Shown piece after piece: positions 34,558-45,340 of a DNA stretch of 64,000 nt. Position 1 is the first letter of the stretch. Each line of letters starts with the position of its first letter. The position numbers and the translations under genes were made by a program. Where the stretch lies: the NCBI GenBank assembly GCA_039707465.1, contig CM077643.1, forward strand, positions 380,348,419 through 380,412,418, in the 5' to 3' direction. The notes beneath the pieces were generated by a model. That model was not told the origin of the DNA. It saw only the letters and a program-made list of their open reading frames with translations, and made no database searches. This stretch comes from Rhabdophis nuchalis (taxonomy: Eukaryota; Chordata; Lepidosauria; Squamata; Natricidae).

Positions 34558-35690
34558 AAATCTGTACTTTTTTCTTTCAGACACTGTTTTCATCTCTGGC
34601 AATTACTTCCCATGTCACCAACTCCAAATAACCGAAACCTCCTGGCATGCTGCATAGATGGCATATGGCACACAGGGGTCCATATAGGCCAGAGGTACTT
34701 TGTTAATTTGCCCCTTCAATGTGAAAGAATACGGGAGGTCACAGAATGAATAGCTTGTTGAGTAAATACGACCTAGATGACATGAATAATTTAATAAGAG
34801 GTCGGTGTCCTTTCAGGCTAAGCTCCCTTCCAAATTTTTGTACTTTCATTGTATTTTCACAACTTCTGCTAAGCAACTTCAAGAGCTCATGCTGGTCGAC
34901 ATAGGTAGTTCTTGCCTATTTTGGGTCTCGGGTTGCTTTTCGAAGCTAGGAGGAAATTTAAAAAGCCAGAGGGAGGGAAGCAGACACAATTGTGAATGAC
35001 ATAGAATAATAAGCAAGACTTTTTTTGTTCTTAGTCAGTGGCTGGGCAAAGAGTTTGTACAAGCAAAATGAGAGCTGAAACCTACAGAAATAACAGTTAG
35101 CTCTTCCCAGCTTCAGAAATGATAGAACATAGTCACCCTTAGACCATGGTCATTAGCAGAGACTATTTATTGAGGACAAGTTGTATGAATTTGGAAACAG
35201 ATGAAAATTGTTACTTTAGGATGGATGGATGGATCATGGGTGGGTGGAAGGAAGGAGGAAGGAAGGTCCCTTTTTTTCTTTTTGAAGCGCTTAAAGCACA
35301 TTTGAACATGATGCTTCTTCCTTGCTTTGCTTTCTTAACAATTTTTCTCTATCCTGTCAAATAAGAGGCTAAAAATAGGGGCTGGAGCAGAAATATGTCT
35401 TACTCTATAAGCTAAATGCAAGCCTTCACTTTTATCTGAGACAATTAGAGATTAGCCTCTTTTCCACCTGTAGCTGGTGAGAATCTGTTCTTTGTTTACT
35501 TATCAGGAAAGCTGGAATCCTGGTTAGGAATAACAAAATAATTTGCCAACGTTTGTACAAAAGATAATATGGCATTCTATTCTTCTCTGCAGCTCTGCAA
35601 AATCCTTTTCACTCTGGCTAAAAAACCCCTATCTTCCTATCCTTATTGTTCAAACTTGCAGTCATCCATTGAAATTAAATGCAGGGGCAT
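34558..35690. other. no gene seen
   Basis: Short frames occur only. A purine tract of GGAT/GGAA units lies at about 35219-35268. Confidence 0.45.
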
Positions 35691-35694
35691 AATT

Positions 35695-35865
35695 ATTTAT
35701 TTTTTTATTATTTATTATTCAAATTTCTATACCACCCTTCTCCCTTCCGGGACTCAGAGCAGTGTACAGGCAGCAGTAAAAACACGAATAAAACATAGAA
35801 ACCCTTAAAAATACATTAAATAATGGAGCCTGTCTTAAAAACTAGTTAAAATCCCTACTAAAAAC
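35695..35865 (-). mobile_element. L2-type 3' tail, reverse orientation
   Basis: TTTATTATTCAAATTTCTATACCACCCTTCTCC followed by GACTCAGAGCAGTGTACAGG is the reverse complement of an L2 3' UTR. It is interrupted on the right by a CR1. Confidence 0.7.
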
Positions 35866-35867
35866 AT

Positions 35868-36665
35868 ATAATACAATACAATAGCAGAGTTGGAAGGGAC
35901 CTTGTAGGTCTTCTAGTCCAACCCCCTGCATGGGCAGGAATCTTATACCATTTCAGACAAATGGCTGTCTAACATCTTTTTAAAGACTTCCAGGGTTGGG
36001 GCATTCACAACTGCTGGAGGCAAGCTGTTCCAGAGGTTAATTGTTCTTACTGTTAGGAAATTTCTCCTTAGTTCTAAGTTGCTTCTCTCCTTGGTTAGTT
36101 TCCACCCATTGCTCCTTGTCCTGCCCCCAGGTGTCTTGGAGAAAAGTTTGACTCCCTCTTCTTTGTGGCACCCTCTGAGATATCGGAACACTGCTATCAT
36201 GTCTCCCCTGGTCCTTCTCTTCATCAAACTAGACATACCCAGTTCCTGCAGCCGTTCTTCATATGTCTTAGTCTCCAGTCCTCTAATCATCTTGGTTGCT
36301 CTTCTCTGCACTCTTTCCAGAGTCTCCACGTCTTTTCTACATCGTGGCGACCAAAACTGTATGCAGTATTCCAAGTGTGGCCTTACCAAGGCACTATACA
36401 GTGGCATTAACACTTCACGCGATCTAGATTCTATCCCTCTGTTGATGCAGCCTAGAACTGTGTTGGCTTTTTTGGCAGCTGCTGCACACTGCTGGCTCAT
36501 ATTTAAATGGTTGTCCACTAGGATTCCGAGATCCCTCTCACAGTTGCTACTATTGAGCAAGGTACCACCTATACTGTACTTGTGCATTTGGTTTTTCTTG
36601 CCTATATGTAGGACCTTACTTTTTTCACAATTGAATTTCATTTTGTTAGACAGTGCCCAAAAAAC
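35868..36665 (-). mobile_element. CR1 LINE, C-terminal part of the pol ORF
   Basis: The 232-codon minus-strand frame (36641-35943) begins in KFNCEKSKVLHIGKK, continues DLGILVDNHLNMSQQC, LVRPHLEYCIQFWSP and RRTRGDMIAVFRYLRG, and ends LEVFKKMLDSHLSEMV. This is the region of CR1 after the YADD motif. The 3' UTR and AATAC tail lie at 35868-35942. A 203-codon plus-strand frame here is antisense. Confidence 0.9.
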
Positions 36666-36689
36666 TAGAACATTTAAAACTATGCTTTA

Positions 36690-37350
36690 AAATTAAACGG
36701 TGGGACTCACCGATAATGGCAGCCAATTTGGGTAGTTTTTAAAAAAAGGACTGAACAAATTCATGTAGTATCAGGCTATCAGTGTCTAGTAATATTAATG
36801 AATGTTACAATTTCCTGAATCATGGGCAACACACTTTAAACATTGGTTTGCTGAGAAACTACAGTGGAAGGACACTATGATTACCCTCCTGACTTAAATG
36901 TTCTCCCTAGGCATCCAGTTGGCCACTATGTGGTAGAGAATTTATTTATTTATTTAAAACTTTTATTTAGCCCATCTCCCAATCAAAACAACCTATAAAT
37001 CATATTAAGACTATAAAACTAAATAATTTGAAACATTAAAATATTATAGTACAGCTTTTATTGTCATTGTACATTATGTATACAATGAAATTGGTTAAAA
37101 AGCAAAAAAAGACCTAATGCCAGGTCAACCTTCTTTTGTGCAGTTATCTAATATCACCCCAGTGGAAAAAGCCAAGCCTTCAAAGGTTTATGGAAGGCTA
37201 AGAGGCTAAAGGTCTTCCAAACTTAAGGGAGCAAATATTCCATAGGGCAGGGGCTGACACAGAAATGCATGTTTCCTAGCTTCCATCAAATGGCAATATT
37301 TACAGAAAGAGACCAGGAGCATGCCCACTCTGACCTGCTAGGATGGATAG
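36690..37350. other. no gene seen; old LINE tail
   Basis: At 36940-37030, TTATTTAGCCCATCTCCCAA and following bases look like a diverged L2/CR1 tail in reverse. I recognise nothing else. Confidence 0.45.
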
Positions 37351-37362
37351 ATGTCCTCAAGG

Positions 37363-37468
37363 CAGTGTTTCTCAACCTTGACGACTTGAAGTCCTGTGCG
37401 CAGCTGGCTGGGGAATTCTGGGAATTGAAGTCCACAGGACTTAAAGTTGCCAAGGTTGAGAAACACTG
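37363..37468. mobile_element. 106-bp palindromic hAT MITE
   Basis: CAGTGTTTCTCAACCTTG and CAAGGTTGAGAAACACTG are exact inverted termini. Inner arms contain GGACTT/AAGTCC. The flanks CCTCAAGG (37355-37362) and CCTTAAGG (37469-37476) match at 7 of 8. It is from the same family as 32017-32573. Confidence 0.88.
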
Positions 37469-37564
37469 CCTTAAGGAAAGGCAGCCTCAGAGATAACCTG
37501 CCCCTGTATTGTCCAGAATGCTGGACAGACGGATTTATTGTATTACCCAGCAGAGGTTTTCTGA

Positions 37565-37800
37565 GAGAGCCAAAGTGGTGCAGTGGTTAGAGTGGATACT
37601 GCAGGCTACTTCAGCTGACTGCGAGCTGCAGTTCGGCAGTTCAAGTCTCACCGGCTCAAGGTTGACTCAGCCTTCCATCCTTCCGAGTTGGGTAAAATGA
37701 GGAGCCAGATGGTTGGGGGCAAGATGCTGACTCTGTAAACCCCTTAGAGAGGGCTGTAAAAGCATTATGAAATGGTATATAAGTCTAAGTAGCATTGCTA
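37565..37800 (+). mobile_element. Sauria-type tRNA SINE with target duplication
   Basis: It has a tRNA-like head with GTGCAGTGGTTAGAGTGGA and a B-box-like GTTCAAGTCTC, a central part TTGACTCAGCCTTCCATCC, and a tail TATATAAGTCTAAGTAGCAT. The flanks TTTTCTGA (37557-37564) and TTTTCTTA (37801-37808) fit a duplication with one change. Confidence 0.88.
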
Positions 37801-37808
37801 TTTTCTTA

Positions 37809-38600
37809 CCTGGAGGAATGAACTGAATATACTGAACAACTTTCTCACTATTCAAAGTTGATGAAAAATTCGCATGGAACGAATGCTTGGGAAGCTGGTT
37901 TCTAAGCTGCTGCTATTCCAGCAAGATGCGCTAATCTGAAGGCCTCACCAACAGACTTAGCAAGAGAGGGCAATGATTCGTAAGGAAATGATTGCTAAAG
38001 AAAACAGATGAGAATAAAGTTGTTCGGAACAGTGGATGTGGGGCATTTGCCCCACAGCCTGCCTATGTTCCCATGACTTAAAATTCTTCAGCAGCCAAGA
38101 CAACTACAATAGTGTCTGACTCAACTGCAACACACGAGGAAATGTTGCAAAGAGATTTCTGTGGTGATAATGCTGGGCTAGTGAAGTACATTGCTTTGCA
38201 CTGATAAGAACGATTCTTGCCTCATCTTGACCTCAGTTGTCACCTCTCTTTTTTTCCATGCTTTCTAAACAGAGTGACTCTCCCACCCTCCTCCCTTTAA
38301 AAACAAACAGACAATTGCAAACCGGGAAGCATTAGCTAAATGTCAATTTTTGCATTCCCTCGTTGGTCAGATGGGGAAAATGCTGGTTGGTTGACAAGTA
38401 GGAAGTGCTAAGTGTGAGGATAGCAACAGTAAGAACATCTTCAAGATGATGAGGTATAAACTGTTTCTGAGGGTGGAGGGATGAAAGCCAGAGGAAGTGC
38501 TCCATATTAATACTAACCCTAACTTCAATCTTTCTGTTTCTTCAACCTTCTATATAAGAATATTCATCAAGATGAGGTGGGCTGGTAAAGCCAGAGGGCT
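37809..38600. other. no gene seen
   Basis: This is unique-looking sequence with only short frames. Confidence 0.45.
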
Positions 38601-38604
38601 TCAA

Positions 38605-39785
38605 TGTCCAATGGCTATTTATTTGTTAAATGTATATGCCATCCATCTCATCCAGAGGCAACTCTAAGCAGAGTCTAAACCAATAAAAGCAACAAGGCAA
38701 AACATTAAAACAATAAATATTGACATTAAAATTGACTACAAAATTAAGAAAGATGGCAAGTAAGGGAACAAGAAGCACATGGGGTGGAAGTGGGATCATA
38801 TCTCAGTCTGTTACCTGAGGTAGTAACAGGAGATACCGAGGTCTAAGGCTGGCCTAGGCCTCGAGTATGGATCAACAAACATTGGTCAAGTAGCTCTGGT
38901 TGAAGAAAGTTTGCTTACAAAGCTCATTTGGTATTTGCTGGGAAATGCAGAAGGATCGGTGTGACCCAGACATATGTTTCTGTCTCCATGACATGTCTCC
39001 ATTGGGGTCCCAGTCCAATTGGCAAGAGTGAGGTCTTCAAGGGCTCTTCAGAAGGCCAAAAGGGTGGGTGTGTATTTCAGCTCAGGGAGGCACAATGTTC
39101 CATAGGGTGGGAGTCATGGCAGATAAGGCTTTTGTCCTGGACCTGCCAGACAGAATTCCTTGACTGATGGGGTCTGCAACATGCCGTTTCTGCTCTGGGT
39201 GGGGCAGGCCAGTCCCATTGGGTGAGGTGGTTCCTCAGATAACCTGGACTCATGCCATGAAGGGCTTTAAAGGTAAGATCCAGCATCTTGAATTGGACCT
39301 GGAAGCAAACTGACAACTAGTGCAGCTTACACAACTGTGGTGTAAATGGCCCACCCGAGGGACCTAAGAACGGTTTGCATGGCTGCATTCTGTGCCAGCT
39401 AAAGTTTCTGAACACTCTTTAAGGGTAGCCCCAAGTACAGTGTGTTGCAGTCGATGAGATATCCAGGGGTTGAGTGACGGAGCACAAGGATTCCTGATCC
39501 AGCATGCAACTGGCACACACAACACAAAGTTGTGTAAAGGCTCTCATAGTCCTAACTGCCACTTGCTCTTTGAGCAGGAGTTGAAAGTCTAGAAAAATCC
39601 TCATGCTGCATACTGGATCTGCCTGGGGCTGTGAAACCCCATCCAGAATTAAAGATATTAATGTTCCAGATCTTGAATCTCCGTGAATCCAAAGCCATTC
39701 AGCCCAAAGCCCGTTTCGTCTTGAACAGTCTTGACTCCTTACATTACCAGAGCTAGCATGAACTTTGGAACACAAAACCACTGGA
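38605..39785 (-). mobile_element. ancient L2 LINE fragment, reverse orientation
   Basis: Minus-strand frames still show VCFQVQFKMLDLTFKALHGM and PGYLRNHLTQ (39316-39077), and further right RIFLDFQLLLKEQVAVRTMR and TQLCVVC. These fit L2 C-terminal RT but with many stops and shifts, so this copy is much older than those at 27 and 45 kb. Confidence 0.75.
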
Positions 39786-39986
39786 TATTAATTTTACTAA
39801 AAAATAAATCTCATTTATTCGTATTGTATTCTACCAAGGGTAGATGGGAATTTCTAAATATTTTGGAAGTGACTATTTTGCAGCATACTGGGTTTCAGAG
39901 GGATGAATGAGGAACAGCTGCTTCATCCCCAATAAGTATAAACCTTCTTGGTGAATCCCCAGTTCTAACTTACAGGCCACTAAATA

Positions 39987-40674
39987 CAGGTAGTCCTTGT
40001 TAGCAACTCTGCTTCAGAACCAGTATTAGCACTCTGGTCCCTTAACCAGTGTTAGCAAATAAATGCGGAATAGTGTAATTCACCGGACAGTAACGAGATA
40101 CGTTGCTGTAAACCACAAACAAACTCTAAAACAGTGATAGTAAGAAAATAAATAGTCTTTGTAGCAAGTAAAATGCTTCTTCCGACTAACTTCTCAAACA
40201 ATGATAACAGTCCTACACCAAACAGAGTTTATCTTACAGTGATGCAAAACAATCCTCCTTCTTCACAGTTCAGCTTCTCCAACGACAATCAGGTAAACCA
40301 GGAATCACAAGGAATCGAACAGGGAATGAGCTGCGTTCCTGACCTTGATTATATAGCATAGCTGATACTCACAGCCAATCAGATTCAAACAGAATTTAAG
40401 ACAGTTCTTAAAGCTACATAACTTCTTAAGAACATAGGCTCATATGTATTGCCAACCAAATATATGGCTGAATATCCTAACAGTCCTCAACGTACGGCCA
40501 CAATTGAGCCCAAAATTTCTGTTGCTAAGTAAGACATTTGTTAAGTGAGTTTTGCCCATTTTACAATCTGTCTTGCCACAGTTGTTGGAGAAATGGTCAT
40601 AAGTCACTTTTTTTCAGTGATGTTGTAACTTTGAATGGTCACTAAATGAACTGTTGTTAAGTCAAAGTCAACTG
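39987..40674. mobile_element. TA-type MITE (CAGGTAGTCC family) split by a solo LTR
   Basis: The left terminus TA-CAGGTAGTCCT (39985-39997) is separated by about 490 bp from its continuation CAACGTACGGCCACAATTGA (from 40488). The family interior follows to a degraded right end near 40670. The join is clean once the insert and one GTCCT copy are set aside. Confidence 0.78.
39998..40482. mobile_element. solo LTR with 5-bp target duplication
   Basis: The 485-bp insert starts TGTTAG and ends CTAACA, and GTCCT is found at both sides (39993-39997, 40483-40487). TG..CA ends with a short inverted repeat and a 5-bp duplication define an LTR-retroelement terminal repeat. No internal coding region is present, so it is a solo LTR formed by recombination. 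A TATATAA-like box on the minus strand (about 40350) hints at minus orientation. Confidence 0.75.
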
Positions 40675-40722
40675 CAAGAGAGTTTCTGAACCCCTCCCTG
40701 TGTTGGTTTGATTGCTCTACAT

Positions 40723-40805
40723 CAGAGGTTCCCAGCATAGCTGGCTGGAGAATTCTGGGAGTTGAAGTCCACAAGTCTTAAAGTTGCCAAGTTTGGCAAC
40801 CTCTG
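40723..40805. mobile_element. 83-bp hAT MITE with perfect duplication
   Basis: The element CAGAGGTTCCCAGCATAG ... GGCAACCTCTG is flanked by CTCTACAT at 40715-40722 and 40806-40813. The inner part contains GAATTCTGGGAGTTGAAGTC, as in the other palindromic MITEs. Confidence 0.87.
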
Positions 40806-40813
40806 CTCTACAT

Positions 40814-41207
40814 TCATGATGGTGAACCTATGGCACGTGTGCCAGAGGTGGCATGCAGAGCCCACTGTGCTGGCATGTGCACCATCGCTCCAGATCAGAT
40901 CGCCCTGGCGTTTCTTTCGTGAGCTTCTGTTTTCCTGAAAATGATGAAGCAGAAGCTCACAAAAGAAAAAGATCTTATCTCTACCATGTTGCGTTGGGAT
41001 TCCCCACCTCCCGCCAGCCAGCTGGTCTTTGGGTCTATGTTGCGCATGTCCGTGCATGTCAGCGTGCATGTCCATGCCTGCGCATGCAAGTGTGCATGTC
41101 CACACAGGCACATGTTAGCTGATGTCTGCGCACGTACAGTTGCATGCACCTTTCAGTTTGGGCATGTGCGCGCATGCAGTTCGGGCGCACGGGGTTTGCC
41201 ATCACTG
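40814..41207. mobile_element. hAT-type MITE at the same target site
   Basis: It starts TCATGATGGTGAACCTATGG and ends GGTTTGCCATCACTG. CTCTACAT lies directly left (40806-40813) and CTCTATAA directly right (41208-41215). The interior is rich in CATGCGCATG-like alternations. Confidence 0.78.
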
Positions 41208-41339
41208 CTCTATAATTTATTTACAAACTAGTCGTTCCCGGCCAGGCGTTACTGTGGCCCAGTCTGGTTAAATGGCCAACCAATCTGTGTGTAGATCTGC
41301 ACCTGCACACACTAACACGTGCATACAACCACCATATAT

Positions 41340-41800
41340 TTATTTAATTTATTTATTTATTTAATCGTATTTATAAGCCGCACCCATCTCACCACATAGG
41401 GACTCGGGGCGGCGCACAGGGAATATAAAATATACATATACATATATACAAGAATATAAGCATTCTTAAAACTGAATTAAATTAAACCCACCCTGCGCTA
41501 AAACCCATATTAAAACCCCTGAATTAAAACTTTGATCAACTAAAAGCAGTACAGTGTCGAGTAAAATCATGCCAGGCCGGCTTGTTTGGAAGAAGTGCGT
41601 TTTTAATCGCTGGCGGAACAGACGGAGGTCCGAGATGACACGGAGTTCGGGAGGTAGAGCGTTCCAGAGGGTTGGGCCCATCACAGAGAAGGCTCTTCCC
41701 CTGAGCGTCGCCAACCGGCATTGCCTGGTTGACGGCACCCGGAGCAGACCCTCTCTGTGTGAGCGTATTGGTCGTAGGGACATATGGGGCAGCAGACTGT
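41340..41800 (-). mobile_element. L2 LINE 3' end, reverse orientation
   Basis: On the minus strand the frame reads MSLRPIRSHREGLLRVPSTR, GRAFSVMGPTLWNALPPEL and DLRLFRQRLKTHFFQTS. The 3' UTR tail with GCGCCGCCCCGAGTCC and (AAAT)n lies at the left end, 41340-41460. Confidence 0.86.
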
Positions 41801-41804
41801 ATAA

Positions 41805-42200
41805 CCCCCAACTTACCTACCTACTGTATTTCTCCCTCTCTCTATCCTGCTACATACCTACTTACTGCATTTCTCCCTCGCTCTCTCTATCCCTATAGCT
41901 GCCTACCTACCTATCTACTGTATTTCTCCTTGAATCTTATGGACAGAGTATTTATGTCATAAAGGATGACATAATACCTGTGGCCCACTGCTCTCTCTGT
42001 ATCCATCTACCTACCTTTTTTTTTTACAATTTTTTACTTTACCATTGCATGTACCTGGCACAGGTGTGACATCTACACAATCTATATATATCATTGATGC
42101 CGTGCTTGAAAGGAACATTGTGTGAAAATTTGGAAGCGATCGGTGCAGTACTTTCGGAGATTAGCGGTTTTGAACAAACTCTTGTTACATTTTTATTTAT
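41805..42200. repeat. CTAC/TCTC-rich microsatellite and unknown tail
   Basis: CCTACCTACTGTATTTCTCC is repeated imperfectly three times at 41815-41930. A stretch with AAATTTGGAAGCGATCGGTG (about 42127) follows, ending TTTTTATTTATATAGATT; this ending looks like a transposon tail I cannot name. Confidence 0.55.
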
Positions 42201-42359
42201 ATAGATTACTTCCACTTCTGTTATCTGTTATTTCCAATTCTTTCACTTTTTTCCTGCCCTTCTGTTGCTTGGTCATGGCCAAAGTGCTCGTTTTTTTCTT
42301 GGTTCTTCAGTGAGTGTCCCTAACAAATAGGTAGATGATAAAAAAGATATATTTTTTTA

Positions 42360-42995
42360 AAGCCCGCTTGCAATAGAGTATCCAGCCCCCTTCTTCCCAC
42401 CCCAGGAGAGGATCTTGTGAGATGTTGCCAGTATGGAAAGGGGGGGGGGTGTTTCATCTCGCTGCCCCTCCTTTTTTCAGTGCATCTGGAAAAAGACCAC
42501 AGCACAGCATGGCCACTTGAGGTTCCACTTGGTTTCCCTGGCAGTTCCCTCAGAAAAAAAGCAGCTCCCCTCCTTCTCCAGGGCAAGCCACATTCCGTGC
42601 CTTCCCCCTCCTTGTCTTCTGGGAACCTTCTGAGCACCTACGGTTGTTATCTCGGAACGCATGGCGCCAAGCACGCCCCATCATTCCTGCCTGCTCTATG
42701 TAAGGCTCTGGCAGGAACAAGATAAGTGCCAGGATGCAAGGAGGCAACAGAGCATCCCTCCAAAGGGCCCGATTGCAAGGCAGAGCCAGCAGTGGCAGTG
42801 ACCTAATTGTTTTCCTCCTTAATTGCTATCTGTTGCACACTGCAGGACACCACCCGGAAAGAAGGATACAAGGGGGAGTGGAGTGGGAATTGCCCTCAAG
42901 CAAGACAGGTCTTTGGGAAGCAATCACAAACTATGGTTATGTTGATACTTTCAGGTAAAGTTCAAGTCACGCTTCTAACACCAAGGACTCCTTGG
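42360..42995. other. no gene assigned
   Basis: Open frames of about 100 codons on both strands overlap (42320-42637 minus, 42417-42725 plus) without recognisable domains. Confidence 0.35.
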
Positions 42996-43002
42996 CGGAC
43001 CA

Positions 43003-43645
43003 CATAATAGAATAGAATAGAATTCTTTATTGGCCAAGTGTGATTGGACACACAAGGGATTTGTCTTTCGTGCATCTGCTCTCAGTGTACATAAAAGAAA
43101 AGATACATTTGTCACAAATCATAAGGTACAACACTTAATGGAAGTCGTAGGGTACAAACAAGCAAACAGGAAACAATCAATATCAATATAAATCGTAAGG
43201 ATACAAGCAACAAAGTTACAGTCCTGCAGTCATAAGTGGGAGGAGATGGGTGATAGGAACGATGAGAAGACTAATAGTAATAGTAATGCAGCCTTAGTGA
43301 ATACTTTGACAGTGGTGAGGGAATTGTTTTAGCAGAGTGATGGCATTTCCTGAAAAACTGTTCTTATGTCTAGTTGTCTTGGAGTGCAGTGCTTTACAGC
43401 TGTCATTTTGAGGGTAGGATTTGAAACAATTTATGTCCAGGATGCGAGGGGTCTGTAAATATTTTCATAGTCCTCTTTTTGACTCATGCACTGTACAGGT
43501 CCTCAATGGAAGGCAGGTTGGCAGTAATTGGTTTTTTTTTGGTGGCAGGTCTAATTATCCTCTGAAGTCTCTGTCTATCTTGTTGGGTTGCAGAACCAAA
43601 CCGGACAGTTATAGAGGAGCAGATGACAGACCCAATAATTCCCAA
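43003..43645 (-). mobile_element. LINE 3' part with (GAATA)n tail, clade uncertain
   Basis: AGAATAGAATAGAATTCTTT is the 3' tail in reverse, followed by TTGGCCAAGTGTGATTGGAC and CTCTCAGTGTACATAAAAG. Further right, the minus strand holds broken coding sequence resembling the C-terminal region of a non-LTR reverse transcriptase. A closely similar copy begins at 63344. I cannot assign the clade from sequence alone. Confidence 0.65.
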
Positions 43646-43734
43646 ATAAGATATGTTTTGTCTGCACAGAAAGACAGACAGCAGAATGGCTTAACTCACT
43701 CATAGTTAAGTTTAAGAGGGGAGGAAGCATCATA

Positions 43735-43800
43735 TTTATTTTTATTTATTTTATTCAATTTATATCCCGCCCTTCTCCAAAAGGACCCATATGCTGTACT
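43735..43800 (-). mobile_element. short L2-type tail, reverse
   Basis: ATTTATATCCCGCCCTTCTC preceded by T/A-rich repeats is the reverse complement of the L2 3' terminus. Confidence 0.6.
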
Positions 43801-44127
43801 AAACACTCTTCCAGACCTCTGGGCAAGTAATAATTTCATCAAGTGGTGTCCAGAGAAAGAAAAAATCTGGAGAGAACCGTTGGTTTGAAAGAGGGGTAAA
43901 AGAGACCATTTGTGTTAACATTGAGCATCAGTCCTTTTGGCTGTTCCACAAAAATTCCACACTTCTGATCCAGGTGACCCTGAGGTCACAGATAAGACCC
44001 CAAGTAACCACAATGGCTCTCAGAGAGAGTTAAGACCAGTTGACTGCAAAGGGAACAACCCCCCCCCCCTCCACCAATCTTTCCATTTCTACTCCAACCA
44101 CCACCATCCTGTCAGAACCTATCATTC

Positions 44128-44255
44128 CAAAGATGGATCGGGCAAACCGTTAGTGGCGGCGGTGGGAGGCCTCCATAGGTCCTGTACACTTCTGTGCATG
44201 TGCAGAAGTGATGTGCGGGCAACCTGGTAGTAAAATAAATTGAAACCCATCACTG
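44128..44255. mobile_element. 128-bp hAT-type MITE
   Basis: The ends CAAAGATGG and AAACCCATCACTG are rough inverted repeats. The flanks TATCATTC (44120-44127) and TATCATTT (44256-44263) match at 7 of 8 positions. Confidence 0.7.
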
Positions 44256-44263
44256 TATCATTT

Positions 44264-45340
44264 CCCTCCCACCAACTCAACTGTCAATAATGGTTCTTCC
44301 ATCTCCCACAGCATCCAATACAACGGATGAAGCTTCCACGATAGGAAGCAAAATGTCTTGTTTTTCCACAAAAAACAGTTGCCTTTTCAAAATAGGGCAG
44401 AGAACTTACCTCCAATTACAGCATATTTCCTCACAAAGAAAAAACCTCTACTCAGATAAGGGCGGCCTGTGAGGTTGCCATCATAAGGGAGACAAGGTCT
44501 CATACTGTATGCCAACAGCCTGGAAATGAACCCTTGTGCTTTGCGTATGGTCACACAAAGACCATCAAAGAGCCAATAAGCTGCTAGTCTGAAAAATATT
44601 CCATTGCAGTTGACATCTGAATCCAGGTTGCCAAGCTGAAGGGGAACAAGAGCTGGCTCAAGTCCTGGCCTGCTGGAATACAAATCTTCTTCCACCAACT
44701 GAATGAGCAAATCTCAACTTTTAAGAAGTCCTTCATAGCAACCGCTGGTAAATATTGATTCCTGGAAGGATGCAGAGGTGCTTGGCACGAGGGGAAGGAT
44801 GTGCAACTCAGGTCTGTCATCGAGTATTGCTGGCACCAAAGTGGAGACAGAGGGGGAAGCAAGAAGCTCTCTGGGGTCTTTATTATGGAGTCTCCAGTGA
44901 TCAAAGTCACTCTGAGTCATAAGGATATTTCTTTCTCTGGGTTCTCACATCCCCCTTTTCCCCCTCTTGAAAATGAAGACAATAATAGACTTGCTGAGGG
45001 AAGCAGAAAGGTCTCCCCTTCCTCTCAGAGGCCAAAGGGGACAGAAGCCCTTGGCCAGGACTGAGAATTTAAGTAGAGAGGACTGCCTTTTGTTGCATTC
45101 CCACGACCCGCTAAACCAGATCATTTACATTACCGAGCAGCTGTGAGGGCATCACATACAAAGTTCCTTTAGTTATGATGTTGGTTTATTTTTTCTTGGG
45201 GCTGAGAATACTGCACAATGTCAGCCTGCTTGGTTAGTTTATAGTTCAATATACTGTATTATGCAAACCCAGAAAATGAAAGATTATAATCTGTAAATAT
45301 AATTCCCCAGGCATCTTTTTAAAAAAAAAATTATAATCAC
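44264..45340. other. no gene seen
   Basis: Short overlapping frames on both strands are not recognisable. The A-run at 45321-45330 abuts the L2 insertion that follows. Confidence 0.45.

Noticed and set aside
36079..36690. 203-codon plus-strand ORF
   Set aside because: It is the antisense of the CR1 pol frame at 35943-36641.
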